From the NCBI RefSeq assembly GCF_900143185.1, contig NZ_FSRQ01000001.1, forward strand, positions 310,001 through 374,000: a stretch of DNA of 64,000 nt, in the 5' to 3' direction. The stretch comes from Chryseobacterium scophthalmum. GTDB taxonomy: Bacteria; Bacteroidota; Bacteroidia; Flavobacteriales; Weeksellaceae. The notes under the pieces are model-generated. The model was not told the origin of the DNA and searched no databases. It worked only from the letters and a program-made list of their open reading frames with translations. The translations under genes were made by a program, and so were the position numbers. Shown one piece after another: positions 8,626-17,593 of this stretch (positions are counted from its first letter, which is position 1; each line of letters starts with the position of its first letter).

Positions 8626-11322
8626 TTAAGGTTCAACTTCATTACTTTTTATATTTTTTCGGGTGAAGGTAACGGTAAAAGTCACCCCTAATCCACTGTT
8701 TTCTGCTTTTATAGTTCCATTGTGGGCTTCTACGATTCTTCTTGAAATGGCAAGACCGAGACCGCTTCCTGTTGGTTTTATAATGTTTTGATTTTTAGAC
8801 TGGTAAAATTTATCGAAAATCACTTCCAGATCTTCTTCAGGAATGTTTTTTCCGGTATTGAATATTTTGATGATTAAAAAATTATCTTTTTCTGAAAATT
8901 TAGTCTGAATTGTACCTTGTTCTTCAGTAAATTTCAATGCATTTCCTAAGATATTTTGGAATAATTGAATCATTCTCGCTTCATCATATTCAAACAGATA
9001 ATTATGAAGTAGATCGACTTCGCTTACATGAATGAATTTCTGCTGAATCAAATGTAGAATAGGGTTTAAAGCTTTTTTGTAAGTTTCAATAATGTTGTTT
9101 TCCTGAATATTTAAAGCAATTTCTCCATGCTGAAGTTTATCCAAATAAAGAATATCGTTGATGATCTCACTTAAACGGTCAGATTCTGTGATGATATTGT
9201 TTAAAAATTCTCTTTTAATATCTAAAGGAATATCGTCATCGTCTGTTAAAATTTCTCCTGCAGAACGAATCGCTGTAATTGGAGTTCTGAGTTCGTGTGC
9301 AACTGAATCGAGAAAATCATCTTTCTGGCGGTCTTTTACAATTAAATTTTCATTCGCTGCGCTCAGATCATTTGAAAGTTGCTTCAGTTCTTCAGATTTT
9401 TCTGTAAGCTTTTTATTTAAAGTGATGTTTTCTTTAGATTCTTCCAGAATATTTAAAACTTCTTTTAATGAAATTTTATCTTCTTTGGTAACGCCTTCAA
9501 TTAAAATTTTCGCAGAAGCTGTCCCGATTCTTCCAGCCAAAAGGTTTTCGGAAAATTTTATAAATCTTGAATCTGCAGTTTCGGTTTGCGAATCGATATT
9601 GTATTTAATATTGAAGATCCGCATTGCCTGTTCGGTTTTCTTTTTGCCTAAAAAACGCTCCAGAATATTTTTGATATCAGAAACATAAGCGGTTCCTCTC
9701 CAGATAAATGCATTCTCATGATTTTGAATATACTTATCAATATCAACATATAATTCGGCAAAATTTCGCTCACGGTAATTTCCTTTCATGCTTACAGAAA
9801 GAATGGTGAATAATCCTGTATTCACTAAGATCGACCAAAAGAAAATTTCAGGAATTCTTCCTAAATACGGAATGCTGAAGAAGTCGAAAACATCATACAT
9901 GTCACGTAAAGCTCCTTTAATTTCTGAATTGTATGAAAAATAATATTGCGGAACAATCAATCCGAAATAACAAATAATTAATCCTGCAAAAAGCCCGATG
10001 ATTGCGCCTTTGTAGCTTCCTCTTCTCCAAAATATAGCTCCGAAAAATGCAGGAGCCAATTGCGCAATAATGACAAACGAAATTAAACCAACTGAATCTA
10101 ATGAAGTTTTTAAAATGAAATATTTATAAAAAGCAAACGCTACGATAATCAATCCAAAAATTGAAAATTTACGTACGTTGGTAATGTTTCTGGTATTTTG
10201 AGTTTCATTTTCAGCTTTAAATTTTCCTAATAAACCGTAAGGAATGATAAGATTGTTAGAAAGCATGATCGATAATGTAATTGCTGAAATAATGATCATT
10301 GAAATACACGAACTCAAGCCTCCTAAAAATACCAAAACTGTAATCAAAGTATTATCAAAATGTTGGGGAATGAGAATAGAGTAGAACTCCGGATTTACGT
10401 TTTGACCTTGAAATATTAATCTTCCACCCCAAGCGATCGGGAAGATAAAAATGGTAAATATTAAAAGATACAGCGGAAAAAACCAAATCGCTGTTTTGAT
10501 GTGTTTTTCCTGTCTGTTTTCGACAATTGCAGTGTGGAATTGTCTTGGTAAAATACAGATTGCAGTTCCCGAAATCAGGCAGAGAACCATCCAGTTCATA
10601 GCACCTTCAATTCCGTTAAAAGTGTTTTTTGCTTTAAAATCTGAAAACTTACTTGCCTTTTGATATAAATCTGAAAACCCATCAAAAGCATAGTAAATGA
10701 CAAATAATCCTAAAATAATAATGAAAAATAATTTAAGAAAGCTTTCTAATGCGATTGCCGAAATTATTCCTAAGCGTTTTTCGGAAGCGTCTACATATTT
10801 CGTTCCGTAATAAGATGAAAATACAGCGATCAAAACAACTACAAAGGTTCCACTGTCGGTAAAAATATTTTTAGAAACACTGGTTTCTGTCACTAAGTGA
10901 AATGTTTCTGAAATAGCTTTTATCTGCAATCCGATATAAGGAATGATTGCAAAAAGACAAACTAAAGTAATAATTGCACTGAAACTTCTGCTGTTTCCGT
11001 ATCGCAAAGAAATGAAATCCGCAAGACTGCTTATTTTATTAACTCTTGAAATACGAACAATTCTTGTATTAATGTAGATCCAAGCTGGAATGACCATTAT
11101 TGGTCCGATGTAAATTGGTAAATAATTGAGACCGCTTGTCGCTGCTACGCCGATACTTCCATAATACGTCCATGCAGTGCAATACACCGCAAGAGACAAT
11201 GCATAAATGTATGGGTTGTTAATCCAAAGCTTGCTCTTCTTCTTTTCTGCTAAATGAGCAACTAAGAACAAAAGTGCGAGATAAATCAAAACAACGATAA
11301 ATAATGCGAAACTACTCATCAT
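8626..11322 (-). CDS. Sodium/solute symporter-histidine kinase fusion (CrbS/CbrA-like)
   Basis: Inner-membrane sensor of 898 residues. Residues 1 to about 510 form an SSS-family transporter of roughly 13 membrane segments (YCTAWTYYGSIG, PRQFHTAIVEN and related motifs). A linker of about 130 residues and a coiled coil follow, then a HisKA domain with the H-box AHELRTP (His676) and an HATPase_c domain with NALKF and GSGLGLAISRRIVEAHNG. CrbS and CbrA proteins have this architecture; CrbS controls acs in Vibrio and Pseudomonas. The position just upstream of a receiver gene and two acyl-CoA synthetases supports a carboxylate-sensing role. Whether it transports, senses or both is unknown. Confidence 0.93.
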   Translation of the reverse strand: MMSSFALFIVVLIYLALLFLVAHLAEKKKSKLWINNPYIYALSLAVYCTAWTYYGSIGVAATSGLNYLPIYIGPIMVIPAWIYINTRIVRISRVNKISSLADFISLRYGNSRSFSAIITLVCLFAIIPYIGLQIKAISETFHLVTETSVSKNIFTDSGTFVVVLIAVFSSYYGTKYVDASEKRLGIISAIALESFLKLFFIIILGLFVIYYAFDGFSDLYQKASKFSDFKAKNTFNGIEGAMNWMVLCLISGTAICILPRQFHTAIVENRQEKHIKTAIWFFPLYLLIFTIFIFPIAWGGRLIFQGQNVNPEFYSILIPQHFDNTLITVLVFLGGLSSCISMIIISAITLSIMLSNNLIIPYGLLGKFKAENETQNTRNITNVRKFSIFGLIIVAFAFYKYFILKTSLDSVGLISFVIIAQLAPAFFGAIFWRRGSYKGAIIGLFAGLIICYFGLIVPQYYFSYNSEIKGALRDMYDVFDFFSIPYLGRIPEIFFWSILVNTGLFTILSVSMKGNYRERNFAELYVDIDKYIQNHENAFIWRGTAYVSDIKNILERFLGKKKTEQAMRIFNIKYNIDSQTETADSRFIKFSENLLAGRIGTASAKILIEGVTKEDKISLKEVLNILEESKENITLNKKLTEKSEELKQLSNDLSAANENLIVKDRQKDDFLDSVAHELRTPITAIRSAGEILTDDDDIPLDIKREFLNNIITESDRLSEIINDILYLDKLQHGEIALNIQENNIIETYKKALNPILHLIQQKFIHVSEVDLLHNYLFEYDEARMIQLFQNILGNALKFTEEQGTIQTKFSEKDNFLIIKIFNTGKNIPEEDLEVIFDKFYQSKNQNIIKPTGSGLGLAISRRIVEAHNGTIKAENSGLGVTFTVTFTRKNIKSNEVEP

Positions 11323-11506
11323 ATTTTTTTACGATTACAAAAGAAATAATGATGGAGATCATCCAGACTGCGAATAAGTAAACAAGAATCATCGGGTAAC
11401 CGAAAATTTCTCTTTCACTGTTAAAAAGCAATGAAACAGGAATGCTGAAAGCGATAAGTAAACCTACGCTCAGAATAATCAGTTTTTGTTCGTGTCGCTT
11501 TTTCAT
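11312..11506 (-). CDS. Small membrane protein, 64 residues
   Basis: Two hydrophobic segments (residues about 9-25 and 35-57) between a basic start MKKRHEQK and a short tail KKYDE, giving a two-helix inner-membrane topology. I chose the internal ATG at 11506 because the upstream in-frame extension overlaps an inverted repeat and looks non-coding. The 3' end overlaps the start of the transporter-kinase gene by 11 bases, which implies translational coupling. It may be an accessory subunit of that transporter module, comparable to the small DUF485/DUF4212-type partners of some SSS transporters; this is inference. Confidence 0.72.
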   Translation of the reverse strand: MKKRHEQKLIILSVGLLIAFSIPVSLLFNSEREIFGYPMILVYLFAVWMISIIISFVIVKKYDE

Positions 11507-11531
11507 GAATATTGAATAATTAATGATAAAA

Positions 11532-11565
11532 GATAATTGATGAACAAAATCATTCATCAATTATC
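11532..11565. repeat. 13-base perfect inverted repeat in an intergenic gap
   Basis: Arms GATAATTGATGAA and TTCATCAATTATC with an 8-base spacer. There is no T run after either arm, so it is not a typical terminator. It lies between two small membrane-protein genes of the putative carboxylate operon and could be an RNA stability or processing hairpin. Confidence 0.7.
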
Positions 11566-11581
11566 ATCTATCGTTTATAGT

Positions 11582-11809
11582 TTAAACTTTATCGTCCGAA
11601 TATTCTCCTGTTAAAGAATAATATCCGAAGATTGCCATTCCGCCTGTTACAATCGGTACCAATACAAAAAGTATGATGATGCCGAATACAAGGTCTTCCT
11701 GTTTTCCTGAAGTGATTTTAGGAACACCCATTACTGTAATTCCGAAGTAGGCAACAATTAAGGCGGCTAAGATCCAGACAATGCCTAATATTTTTTTTAA
11801 TCCGTTCAT
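11582..11809 (-). CDS. Small membrane protein, 75 residues (DUF6814-like)
   Basis: Two predicted membrane helices (about residues 7-27 and 43-65) separated by a polar segment KITSGKQEDLV, and an acidic C-terminal tail. Genes of this size and pattern commonly follow MHS-type transporters in flavobacteria, and here the gene lies 44 bases downstream of one. The family name is from memory and uncertain. It is probably part of the transporter operon. Confidence 0.72.
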   Translation of the reverse strand: MNGLKKILGIVWILAALIVAYFGITVMGVPKITSGKQEDLVFGIIILFVLVPIVTGGMAIFGYYSLTGEYSDDKV

Positions 11810-11853
11810 TTTAGTAGATTTAAAATTAATAAATTTTTAAGTGATTATCCCTA

Positions 11854-13434
11854 TTAATCGTGGATATTGTTATTCTTATTTTTAAGATAAATCAATCCGA
11901 TGACTAAACAGACTGCGGCAACCCCGATTGGATACCAAAGTCCTTCCAGATACCAGGTTGGATGTCCTGCATCTTTTCCTGAAGTTACGAGATAAGTGGC
12001 AACCGCGGGAAGTAATCCTCCAAAAACCCCATTACCAATGTGATACGGTAAAGACATCGAGGTGTAACGGATCCTCACAGGGAACATTTCAACTAAGAAT
12101 GCTGCAATCGGGCCGTAAACCATCGTTACAAAAATCACCTGAATAAACACCAAGAATACCAAATACCATCTTGTGTCGTCGTTCAAAGTAATAGCTGTGG
12201 AAACTTTCGGCTCTTCAGCTTTTCCATCTTTCATTACCGGACCTGTTGCAGACCAATGAACGATACTGTCTTTTTTGATTAAAGTTCCGTCTGTGAAAGT
12301 AGTTTCTTTATGGAAAGTAATTAAGCTGTCTGTTGCGATATCTTTATGAATTGCTGCAACTCTGGTTTCTTTAATGCCGTCACTCGCCATCGTTTTCGCT
12401 TCAATGTTTACACTTTTGTACATAGCATCGTAAATGGGTCTGTAGGCTAAAATAGCAACCAACATTCCGGTCATCATAATTGCTTTTCTACCGATTTTAT
12501 CTGAAAGCCAACCAAAAAATACGAAGAAAGGAGTTCCCATCAATAAAGCTGTTGCCATTAAATAGTCTACCTGCATTGAGTTGATATTCATTACTTTTTG
12601 GAGGAAACTCATGGCGTAAAATTGTCCTGTATACCAAATTACACCTTGTCCCATCGCAGCTCCGAATAATGCCAATAAAACAAATTTGAAGTTGAATTTA
12701 TTACCGAAACTTTCTTTTAAAGGATTTTTAGAAGTTTTCCCCTCGCTTTTAGCCTTTGCAAAAAGCGGAGACTCCTTCATGTTTTTTCTGATGAAATAAG
12801 AAACTCCCACCATTAAAATCGAGATCCAAAATGGAACTCTCCATCCCCAAGAATCAAAATCTTCAGCAGAAAGTGTATTTTTTGTAATTAAAATAACAAT
12901 TAAAGAAATGAAAAGTCCTGCAGTTGCGGTGGTTTGAATCCATGAAGTCCAGTAACCTCTTCTGTGTGGCTGTGAATATTCTGCAACATAGGTTGCTGCG
13001 CCGCCATATTCTCCTCCTAAAGCTAAACCTTGTAAAAGTCTTAAGATTAAAACTAAAACAGGCGCCAAATATCCTATGGTCTCATATCCCGGAATACATC
13101 CGATCAGAAATGTGGAGAATCCCATGATTAATAAAGTAACGAGAAAAGTATATTTCCTTCCGATAATATCTCCTAATCTTCCGAAAAATAACGCTCCGAA
13201 AGGTCTTACTACAAATCCTGCTGCAAAAGTTGCCAATGTAGATAAAAATGCTGCGGTAGGATTATCTGCAGGGAAAAATTTTGTTGCTAAAACGACGGCT
13301 AAACTTCCGAAAATATAGAAATCATACCATTCTATCAAAGTTCCGAGAGATGATGCAGTGATGACGCTCCAGATGGTGCGGTTTTTCTGCTTATCTGTCA
13401 TATTCTCGTAAGCATCGTGGTGTTGTTCGCTCAT
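11854..13434 (-). CDS. MFS transporter, metabolite:H+ symporter (MHS) type
   Basis: Inner-membrane permease of 526 residues with 12 predicted helices. MHS/ProP-like signatures are visible: LIEWYDFYIFGSLA in helix 1, FGRLGDIIGRKYTF between helices 2 and 3, LQGLALGGEYGGAATYVAEY in the helix 4 region, and WLSDKIGRK after helix 8. Related proteins carry proline/betaine, citrate, dicarboxylates or other organic acids. A polar insertion of roughly 80 residues (about 330-415) separates two late helices and makes the protein longer than the usual 430-450. Context with two acyl-CoA synthetases suggests a short-chain carboxylate substrate (inference). Confidence 0.88.
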   Translation of the reverse strand: MSEQHHDAYENMTDKQKNRTIWSVITASSLGTLIEWYDFYIFGSLAVVLATKFFPADNPTAAFLSTLATFAAGFVVRPFGALFFGRLGDIIGRKYTFLVTLLIMGFSTFLIGCIPGYETIGYLAPVLVLILRLLQGLALGGEYGGAATYVAEYSQPHRRGYWTSWIQTTATAGLFISLIVILITKNTLSAEDFDSWGWRVPFWISILMVGVSYFIRKNMKESPLFAKAKSEGKTSKNPLKESFGNKFNFKFVLLALFGAAMGQGVIWYTGQFYAMSFLQKVMNINSMQVDYLMATALLMGTPFFVFFGWLSDKIGRKAIMMTGMLVAILAYRPIYDAMYKSVNIEAKTMASDGIKETRVAAIHKDIATDSLITFHKETTFTDGTLIKKDSIVHWSATGPVMKDGKAEEPKVSTAITLNDDTRWYLVFLVFIQVIFVTMVYGPIAAFLVEMFPVRIRYTSMSLPYHIGNGVFGGLLPAVATYLVTSGKDAGHPTWYLEGLWYPIGVAAVCLVIGLIYLKNKNNNIHD

Positions 13435-13479
13435 ATCACTAGATTTTTTTGTTTAAATTATTATAATGGAAATTAATTT

Positions 13480-14859
13480 TTATAAATAGATCTGAAGTTG
13501 TACAATAAATTCTCCTTTAGATTTCGGGCTCTCGGTCGGGCTTGTGTACACTGGTCTTGTAGAATATTGAGTAGTGATTTTCGCATGATGACCGTCTAAA
13601 AACCAGTTGGCTCCCACATCAAACTGTGAAGATGGTTTGTCGAATGCTTCAAAATCTTTGTAAGTGTAAGCTGCAAAAGGCTGAATTCTGACTTTCGGCT
13701 TCTCTGCCTGATTAGGTAATAATAAACCTGCTTGAGCATAAACTACATTTCCTGTTCCAATCATTGGTTGAAGATTTCCAGGACCAGCCAAAGCTCTTTG
13801 TCCGACAAAATTCGGGTCGGTCGCTGCAATATTCATGGTGCCTAAATTCCTAACGTAATTGGGTCCGAAATTATAGTTGAAATATCCTGCATAAGCCGAA
13901 ACTGCCATTTTATTTTTTGCTTCACCTAAAGGAATGTCGGCAAAAGCATCTACGGAAAGTAGAGTGATGTCGTGCTTTTCAATATTTGAATTGACAGAAG
14001 TTCTCGTTCCTTCGGCTTGATGATAAAAACCTGCACCGACGTTGAAAACTTTTTTTGTACCTAAATAAGAACCTACTTTGAAAGGAAGAAGATTAGATTC
14101 TGTATCTAAAAATTGGTATTCAAAATAACCCGCTTTAGACCAATTTGGGTTTCCGTTGTTGTCAACTGCAACTTCATTTCCTGGAATTAAAGTATTTGGA
14201 GGAGTTAAATCTGTTGCGAATGGCTTGTTTAAACTCATTCGGTATTCAAACTTTCCATATTTACCTTTTGCGAAAACTCCCATTTGTCTTGCAAACTGGT
14301 CGGAATTATCAATTAAAGGCCAACTGAAAATAGGAGAATCTACTGTAAGAAAGTTTAATGTTGAAGCCATTGTCATGCGGGAAAGTCCCATGTAATAATG
14401 AAGTCCACCTCCTAAAGTTAAGCTGAATTTTCCTGCTTCACCCGGCATAATTACGGCATATTCATTCCAGGCATCATGAAAGAAAAGTTGTGTTTTTTTG
14501 CCGTTTCCGTAACCTCCCGTTCCGGTTGTTCCGGTTGCACCACCATTAATGAATGTCTGATTATTCATTCCGAAATGCAATAAAATCATATAACGTTTGG
14601 TTACTTGTGCGTAAGCCAAAATACGGGCTCTTCGGTTTCCTAAATTCCAGGTATTGTCAGTAGGTTCACCTCCAACCATACTTCCGGGATTCATTTCCGT
14701 GTTCCTGATCCAGAACTGATCCCATAAAATAAATCTAACATATTTATCTCCTTCAGGATTTAAATTTATTTTTAAACCATTTCCATAATCAGGAGAACCT
14801 TGACCGTATACAGAACTGCTAATTAAAGCTAATCCAATAAAACTTAATATTTTCTTCAT
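13480..14859 (-). CDS. Outer-membrane beta-barrel protein (porin-like)
   Basis: 459 residues with a clear signal peptide (MKKILSFIGLALISSSVYG, cleavage near YGQG). The mature part alternates hydrophobic and polar residues with many aromatics, as in a porin or phosphate/polyphosphate-porin-like barrel, and ends in an aromatic-rich strand EFIVQLQIYL, typical of outer-membrane insertion. It is the first gene of the co-oriented set that continues with the MHS permease, so it is a good candidate for the outer-membrane route of the same substrate. Substrate unknown. Confidence 0.82.
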   Translation of the reverse strand: MKKILSFIGLALISSSVYGQGSPDYGNGLKINLNPEGDKYVRFILWDQFWIRNTEMNPGSMVGGEPTDNTWNLGNRRARILAYAQVTKRYMILLHFGMNNQTFINGGATGTTGTGGYGNGKKTQLFFHDAWNEYAVIMPGEAGKFSLTLGGGLHYYMGLSRMTMASTLNFLTVDSPIFSWPLIDNSDQFARQMGVFAKGKYGKFEYRMSLNKPFATDLTPPNTLIPGNEVAVDNNGNPNWSKAGYFEYQFLDTESNLLPFKVGSYLGTKKVFNVGAGFYHQAEGTRTSVNSNIEKHDITLLSVDAFADIPLGEAKNKMAVSAYAGYFNYNFGPNYVRNLGTMNIAATDPNFVGQRALAGPGNLQPMIGTGNVVYAQAGLLLPNQAEKPKVRIQPFAAYTYKDFEAFDKPSSQFDVGANWFLDGHHAKITTQYSTRPVYTSPTESPKSKGEFIVQLQIYL

Positions 14860-14954
14860 AAATTATTAATTTTTTGGCTGTTATTTTGTGAAAGCCAAAT
14901 TGTAATTAATAATTTAGTTATAAAAATTTAATATATATTTATGCTGTGTATATA

Positions 14955-15080
14955 GTTATGAATTATAAATGATGAATTATGAGTTCGAAAGTTCTTTTTT
15001 ATTTTAAATTAAACTATTGATAATCATTGAATTGATTTTTTAAAAAAAACTCATAACTTATAATTCATAACTCATCATTC
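14955..15080. repeat. Large imperfect inverted repeat of ATGAGTTATGAATT units
   Basis: The left arm (14955-14985) and right arm (15048-15080) are built from the same degenerate units, such as TTATGAATTATAA and ATGAGTT, in opposite orientation, around an AT-rich centre of about 60 bases. It lies between the 5' end of the porin-like gene and the 3' end of the zinc-ribbon gene. It could form a long hairpin and end transcription of the latter. Confidence 0.65.
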
Positions 15081-15086
15081 AGAAAA

Positions 15087-15503
15087 TTATTTCTTAAAAC
15101 GCTCCCATTTGATCAACATATATTTATCTGCAAATTGGGTAATAATTAAACCGGAATCTTTAATGTTTTCTTCTTTGGCAATATATTCAATCAGCTCATT
15201 TTGTTTTAAAATTTTATAAACCGGATGAAAGCCAGAATGAGGGGGTCTTGTGATATTATATTTCTTGATCCATGAACTTATTGTTACATGAGAAACACCT
15301 ATAATTCGCTCTATTTCACGGAAACTTAATCCTTCAAGATATAGTTGCAAAGCTTTTGTTACGTAATAATCATTAATCTGTTTACCAAGTTTTTTTACCG
15401 TAAAATAATAGTTGCAATCCTTACAATGAAACCTTTGTTTTTCATTGATAATTCCGCTTTTTACAATATTTGTACTCTTACATTTCGGACAGTTATTTTC
15501 CAT
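15087..15503 (-). CDS. IS1/InsA-like zinc-ribbon and HTH protein, probably domesticated
   Basis: 138 residues. The N-terminal zinc ribbon has four cysteines in a CPKC...CKDC pattern, like the InsA/IS1 transposase N-terminal domain, and is followed by a helix-turn-helix (LSFREIERIIGVSHVTISSWIKKY, residues about 55-78). The C-terminal tail ends in ADKYMLIKWERFKK. There is no DDE catalytic domain, no partner insB frame and no terminal inverted repeats of an insertion sequence, so it is unlikely to be a mobile element. It is divergent from the arginine genes, with starts 160 bases apart, which fits a local transcription factor (inference). Confidence 0.75.
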   Translation of the reverse strand: MENNCPKCKSTNIVKSGIINEKQRFHCKDCNYYFTVKKLGKQINDYYVTKALQLYLEGLSFREIERIIGVSHVTISSWIKKYNITRPPHSGFHPVYKILKQNELIEYIAKEENIKDSGLIITQFADKYMLIKWERFKK

Positions 15504-15519
15504 AACTATATTTTTTTAG

Positions 15520-15527
15520 CAAATATA
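15520..15527 (-). promoter_or_regulatory. Possible -7 promoter box of the zinc-ribbon gene
   Basis: Read on the minus strand this is TATATTTG, matching the Bacteroidota TAnnTTTG box, 17 bases before the ATG. No convincing -33 TTTG box occurs at the usual 19-base spacing, so the call is tentative. Confidence 0.35.
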
Positions 15528-15663
15528 TAATAATTTAGCAAAATGTTAATTTACTGTAAAGATAAAATTACCTGTATATTAATTTAATTCAATAAAATTA
15601 TCTTTTTAATTTGGTTTTTAAAGTTATTATGTTTTAAATTTACCAAAAAATTCAGATAAATAA

Positions 15664-16263
15664 ATGGAAATAGAAATTTCCTCGTCCATGCATCTAATGT
15701 ATGTGAGTGAAATACAGCAGGAAATGTATGATTCTGCACAGCGAAGAGGGACGGGAATTGCAAAACGTTCTATAGAGTATTTAAGTAAAAAGATTTCAGA
15801 AGGCAATGCTGTTGTAGCCACTGAAAACGGAGAGTGGGTGGGTTTCTGTTATATTGAAACTTGGTCGCATGGTCAGTTTGTGGCTAACTCAGGATTAATT
15901 GTTTCTCCAAAATTCAGGCATGGAGGTATTGCAACCTTGATCAAAGATAGAGTGTTTGCTTTGTCAAGAGAGAAATTTCCCAATGCGAAAATATTTGGCT
16001 TGACAACCGGCCTTGCTGTGATGAAAATCAACAGTGATTTAGGGTACAAACCAGTAATTTATTCTGAATTGACACAAGATGAGGAATTTTGGAATGGTTG
16101 CAAGAACTGTGTGAATTATGAAATTTTAATGAAAAAGGAACGTAAAAACTGTCTTTGTACAGCAATGCTTTTCGTTCCCGATAATAATAAAGTAAATGAG
16201 GTTGTAAATAATCAACCCGAAAATCAATATCAAAATGAGCAAGAAAGTAATCTTAGCGTTTAG
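15664..16263 (+). CDS. GNAT acyltransferase, candidate N-acylglutamate synthase of arginine synthesis
   Basis: 199 residues with a GNAT acetyl-CoA fold: strands VAVVATENGEWVGFCYI and LIVSPKFRHGGIATLIKD, where RHGGIA is the acyl-CoA pyrophosphate loop. The C-terminal part has a four-cysteine cluster (CKNC ... CLC) unusual for GNATs. The last 29 bases overlap argG, which implies translational coupling, and all later arginine steps follow. No argA or argJ is seen, so this enzyme probably performs the first step, acylation of glutamate. Acetyl versus succinyl donor is not decidable from sequence. The tail after residue 175 is Asn/Gln-rich and probably disordered. Confidence 0.82.
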   Translation: MEIEISSSMHLMYVSEIQQEMYDSAQRRGTGIAKRSIEYLSKKISEGNAVVATENGEWVGFCYIETWSHGQFVANSGLIVSPKFRHGGIATLIKDRVFALSREKFPNAKIFGLTTGLAVMKINSDLGYKPVIYSELTQDEEFWNGCKNCVNYEILMKKERKNCLCTAMLFVPDNNKVNEVVNNQPENQYQNEQESNLSV

Positions 16264-17422
16264 CGGAGGTTTAGATACCTCTTACTGTGCCAAATATCTG
16301 AGTGAAACACTTGGGTATGAAGTGTATGCAGTGACTGTAAATACCGGAGGTTTTTCTAAAGAAGAAGAAAAAGAACTGCAGAAAAAAGCCTTCAATCTTG
16401 GGGTGAAAGAATACAGGTGCGTAGATGCTCAGGAAGATTATTATAATTCTTGCGTAAAGTATTTGATTTTTGGGAATGTCTTGAAAAACAATACATATCC
16501 ATTATCTGTAAGTGCAGAACGTACAATTCAGGCGCAGGAAATTGCAAAATATGCGATTGAAATCGGTGCAGATGCGATTGCTCACGGAAGTACAGGTGCG
16601 GGAAATGACCAGGTTCGTTTCGATTTAATTTTTCAGGTAATGTGCCCGAATGTGGAAATCATTACGCCGATTCGTGATATGGCTTTATCCCGTGAAGAAG
16701 AAATTGAGTTTTTGAAAAGCCACGGTTATGAAATGGAATTCCAAAAGGCGCAATATTCTGTAAATAAAGGACTTTGGGGGACCTCGGTTGGTGGAAAAGA
16801 AACCTTGACTTCAAGAAATTACCTTCCTGAAGAAGCCTTTCCTTCTCAAATTAAAGAAACTCAGCCTTCAGAACTGGAAATCGAGTTTAAAAATGGTGAA
16901 GTTGTAGCGGTAAACGGTGAAAATTTTGAACATTCGGTTTATGCTATTCAAAAGATTGAAGAATTAGCTTCGGCTTACGGAATTGGTCGTGATATTCACG
17001 TTGGAGATACGATTGTCGGAATCAAAGGAAGAGTGGGTTTTGAAGCAGCGGCGGCGTCTGTGATTATCAAAGCGCATCATTTATTGGAAAAACATACGCT
17101 TTCAAAATATCAGCAGATGATGAAATCTCAATTGTCTGATTGGTACGGAAACTGGCTTCACGAAGCACTTTTCTTAGATCCTGTGATGAGGAATATCGAG
17201 TCTTTCTTAGATGATTCTCAAAAAACAGTTAGCGGAAAAGTATTTGTAAGCCTTTATCCCTATAGATTTATCTTAAATGGAATTGAATCTAAACATGATT
17301 TAATGTCTGATAAATTCGGAAGCTATGGCGAAGCAAACAGAGCTTGGACAGGTGAAGATGTGAAAGGGTACACGAAAATTGTAAGCAATTCCTTAAATAT
17401 ATATCATCAGATCAATAAATAA
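16235..17422 (+). CDS. argG: Argininosuccinate synthase
   Basis: Joins citrulline and aspartate with ATP to make argininosuccinate. The N-terminal ATP-pyrophosphatase loop is LAFSGGLDTSYC. Later substrate-binding motifs are GSTGAGNDQVRFD and SVNKGLWGTSVGG. The length of 395 residues is normal for the family. The start is fixed by the N-terminal MSKKVILAFSGG and overlaps the preceding GNAT gene by 29 bases. It is followed by a repeat-containing spacer before argC. Confidence 0.97.
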   Translation: MSKKVILAFSGGLDTSYCAKYLSETLGYEVYAVTVNTGGFSKEEEKELQKKAFNLGVKEYRCVDAQEDYYNSCVKYLIFGNVLKNNTYPLSVSAERTIQAQEIAKYAIEIGADAIAHGSTGAGNDQVRFDLIFQVMCPNVEIITPIRDMALSREEEIEFLKSHGYEMEFQKAQYSVNKGLWGTSVGGKETLTSRNYLPEEAFPSQIKETQPSELEIEFKNGEVVAVNGENFEHSVYAIQKIEELASAYGIGRDIHVGDTIVGIKGRVGFEAAAASVIIKAHHLLEKHTLSKYQQMMKSQLSDWYGNWLHEALFLDPVMRNIESFLDDSQKTVSGKVFVSLYPYRFILNGIESKHDLMSDKFGSYGEANRAWTGEDVKGYTKIVSNSLNIYHQINK

Positions 17423-17426
17423 GATT

Positions 17427-17580
17427 TGGGCAGCTTTATCCGCCTTCCACTCCCAATCTTTTATTCGTCGTTCCTCCTTATAAAAGGATTTCCGCTCAAG
17501 TCGGGCTGCGTGCAATTCGCTGCAACAAAAGAGTCCCAAAGGGACGATTTAACAAAGGATAGGATGAAAATCCTATCAAT
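17427..17580. repeat. Intergenic repeat-like element between argG and argC
   Basis: Non-coding stretch of different base composition (more C and G) than the flanking genes. It holds a GTCCC-AAA-GGGAC hairpin (17533-17545) and a GATAGGA/TCCTATC hairpin (17558-17577). The look is that of the dispersed intergenic elements of Chryseobacterium genomes, though no second copy is in this window. It is open in the argC frame, which would give a falsely extended argC start at 17426. Confidence 0.55.
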
Positions 17581-17593
17581 AAAATTATCAAAA

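Noticed and set aside
9158..9688. 176-residue plus-strand ORF
   Set aside because: Lies antisense within the kinase half of the transporter-kinase fusion; Ser/Phe/Leu-rich shadow.
15087..15503. Active IS1-type insertion sequence
   Set aside because: No DDE catalytic domain, no second frame, no terminal inverted repeats or target duplication.
17426..17593. Longer argC start at 17426
   Set aside because: The extra 56 codons fall in a hairpin-rich intergenic element and match no ArgC N-terminus.
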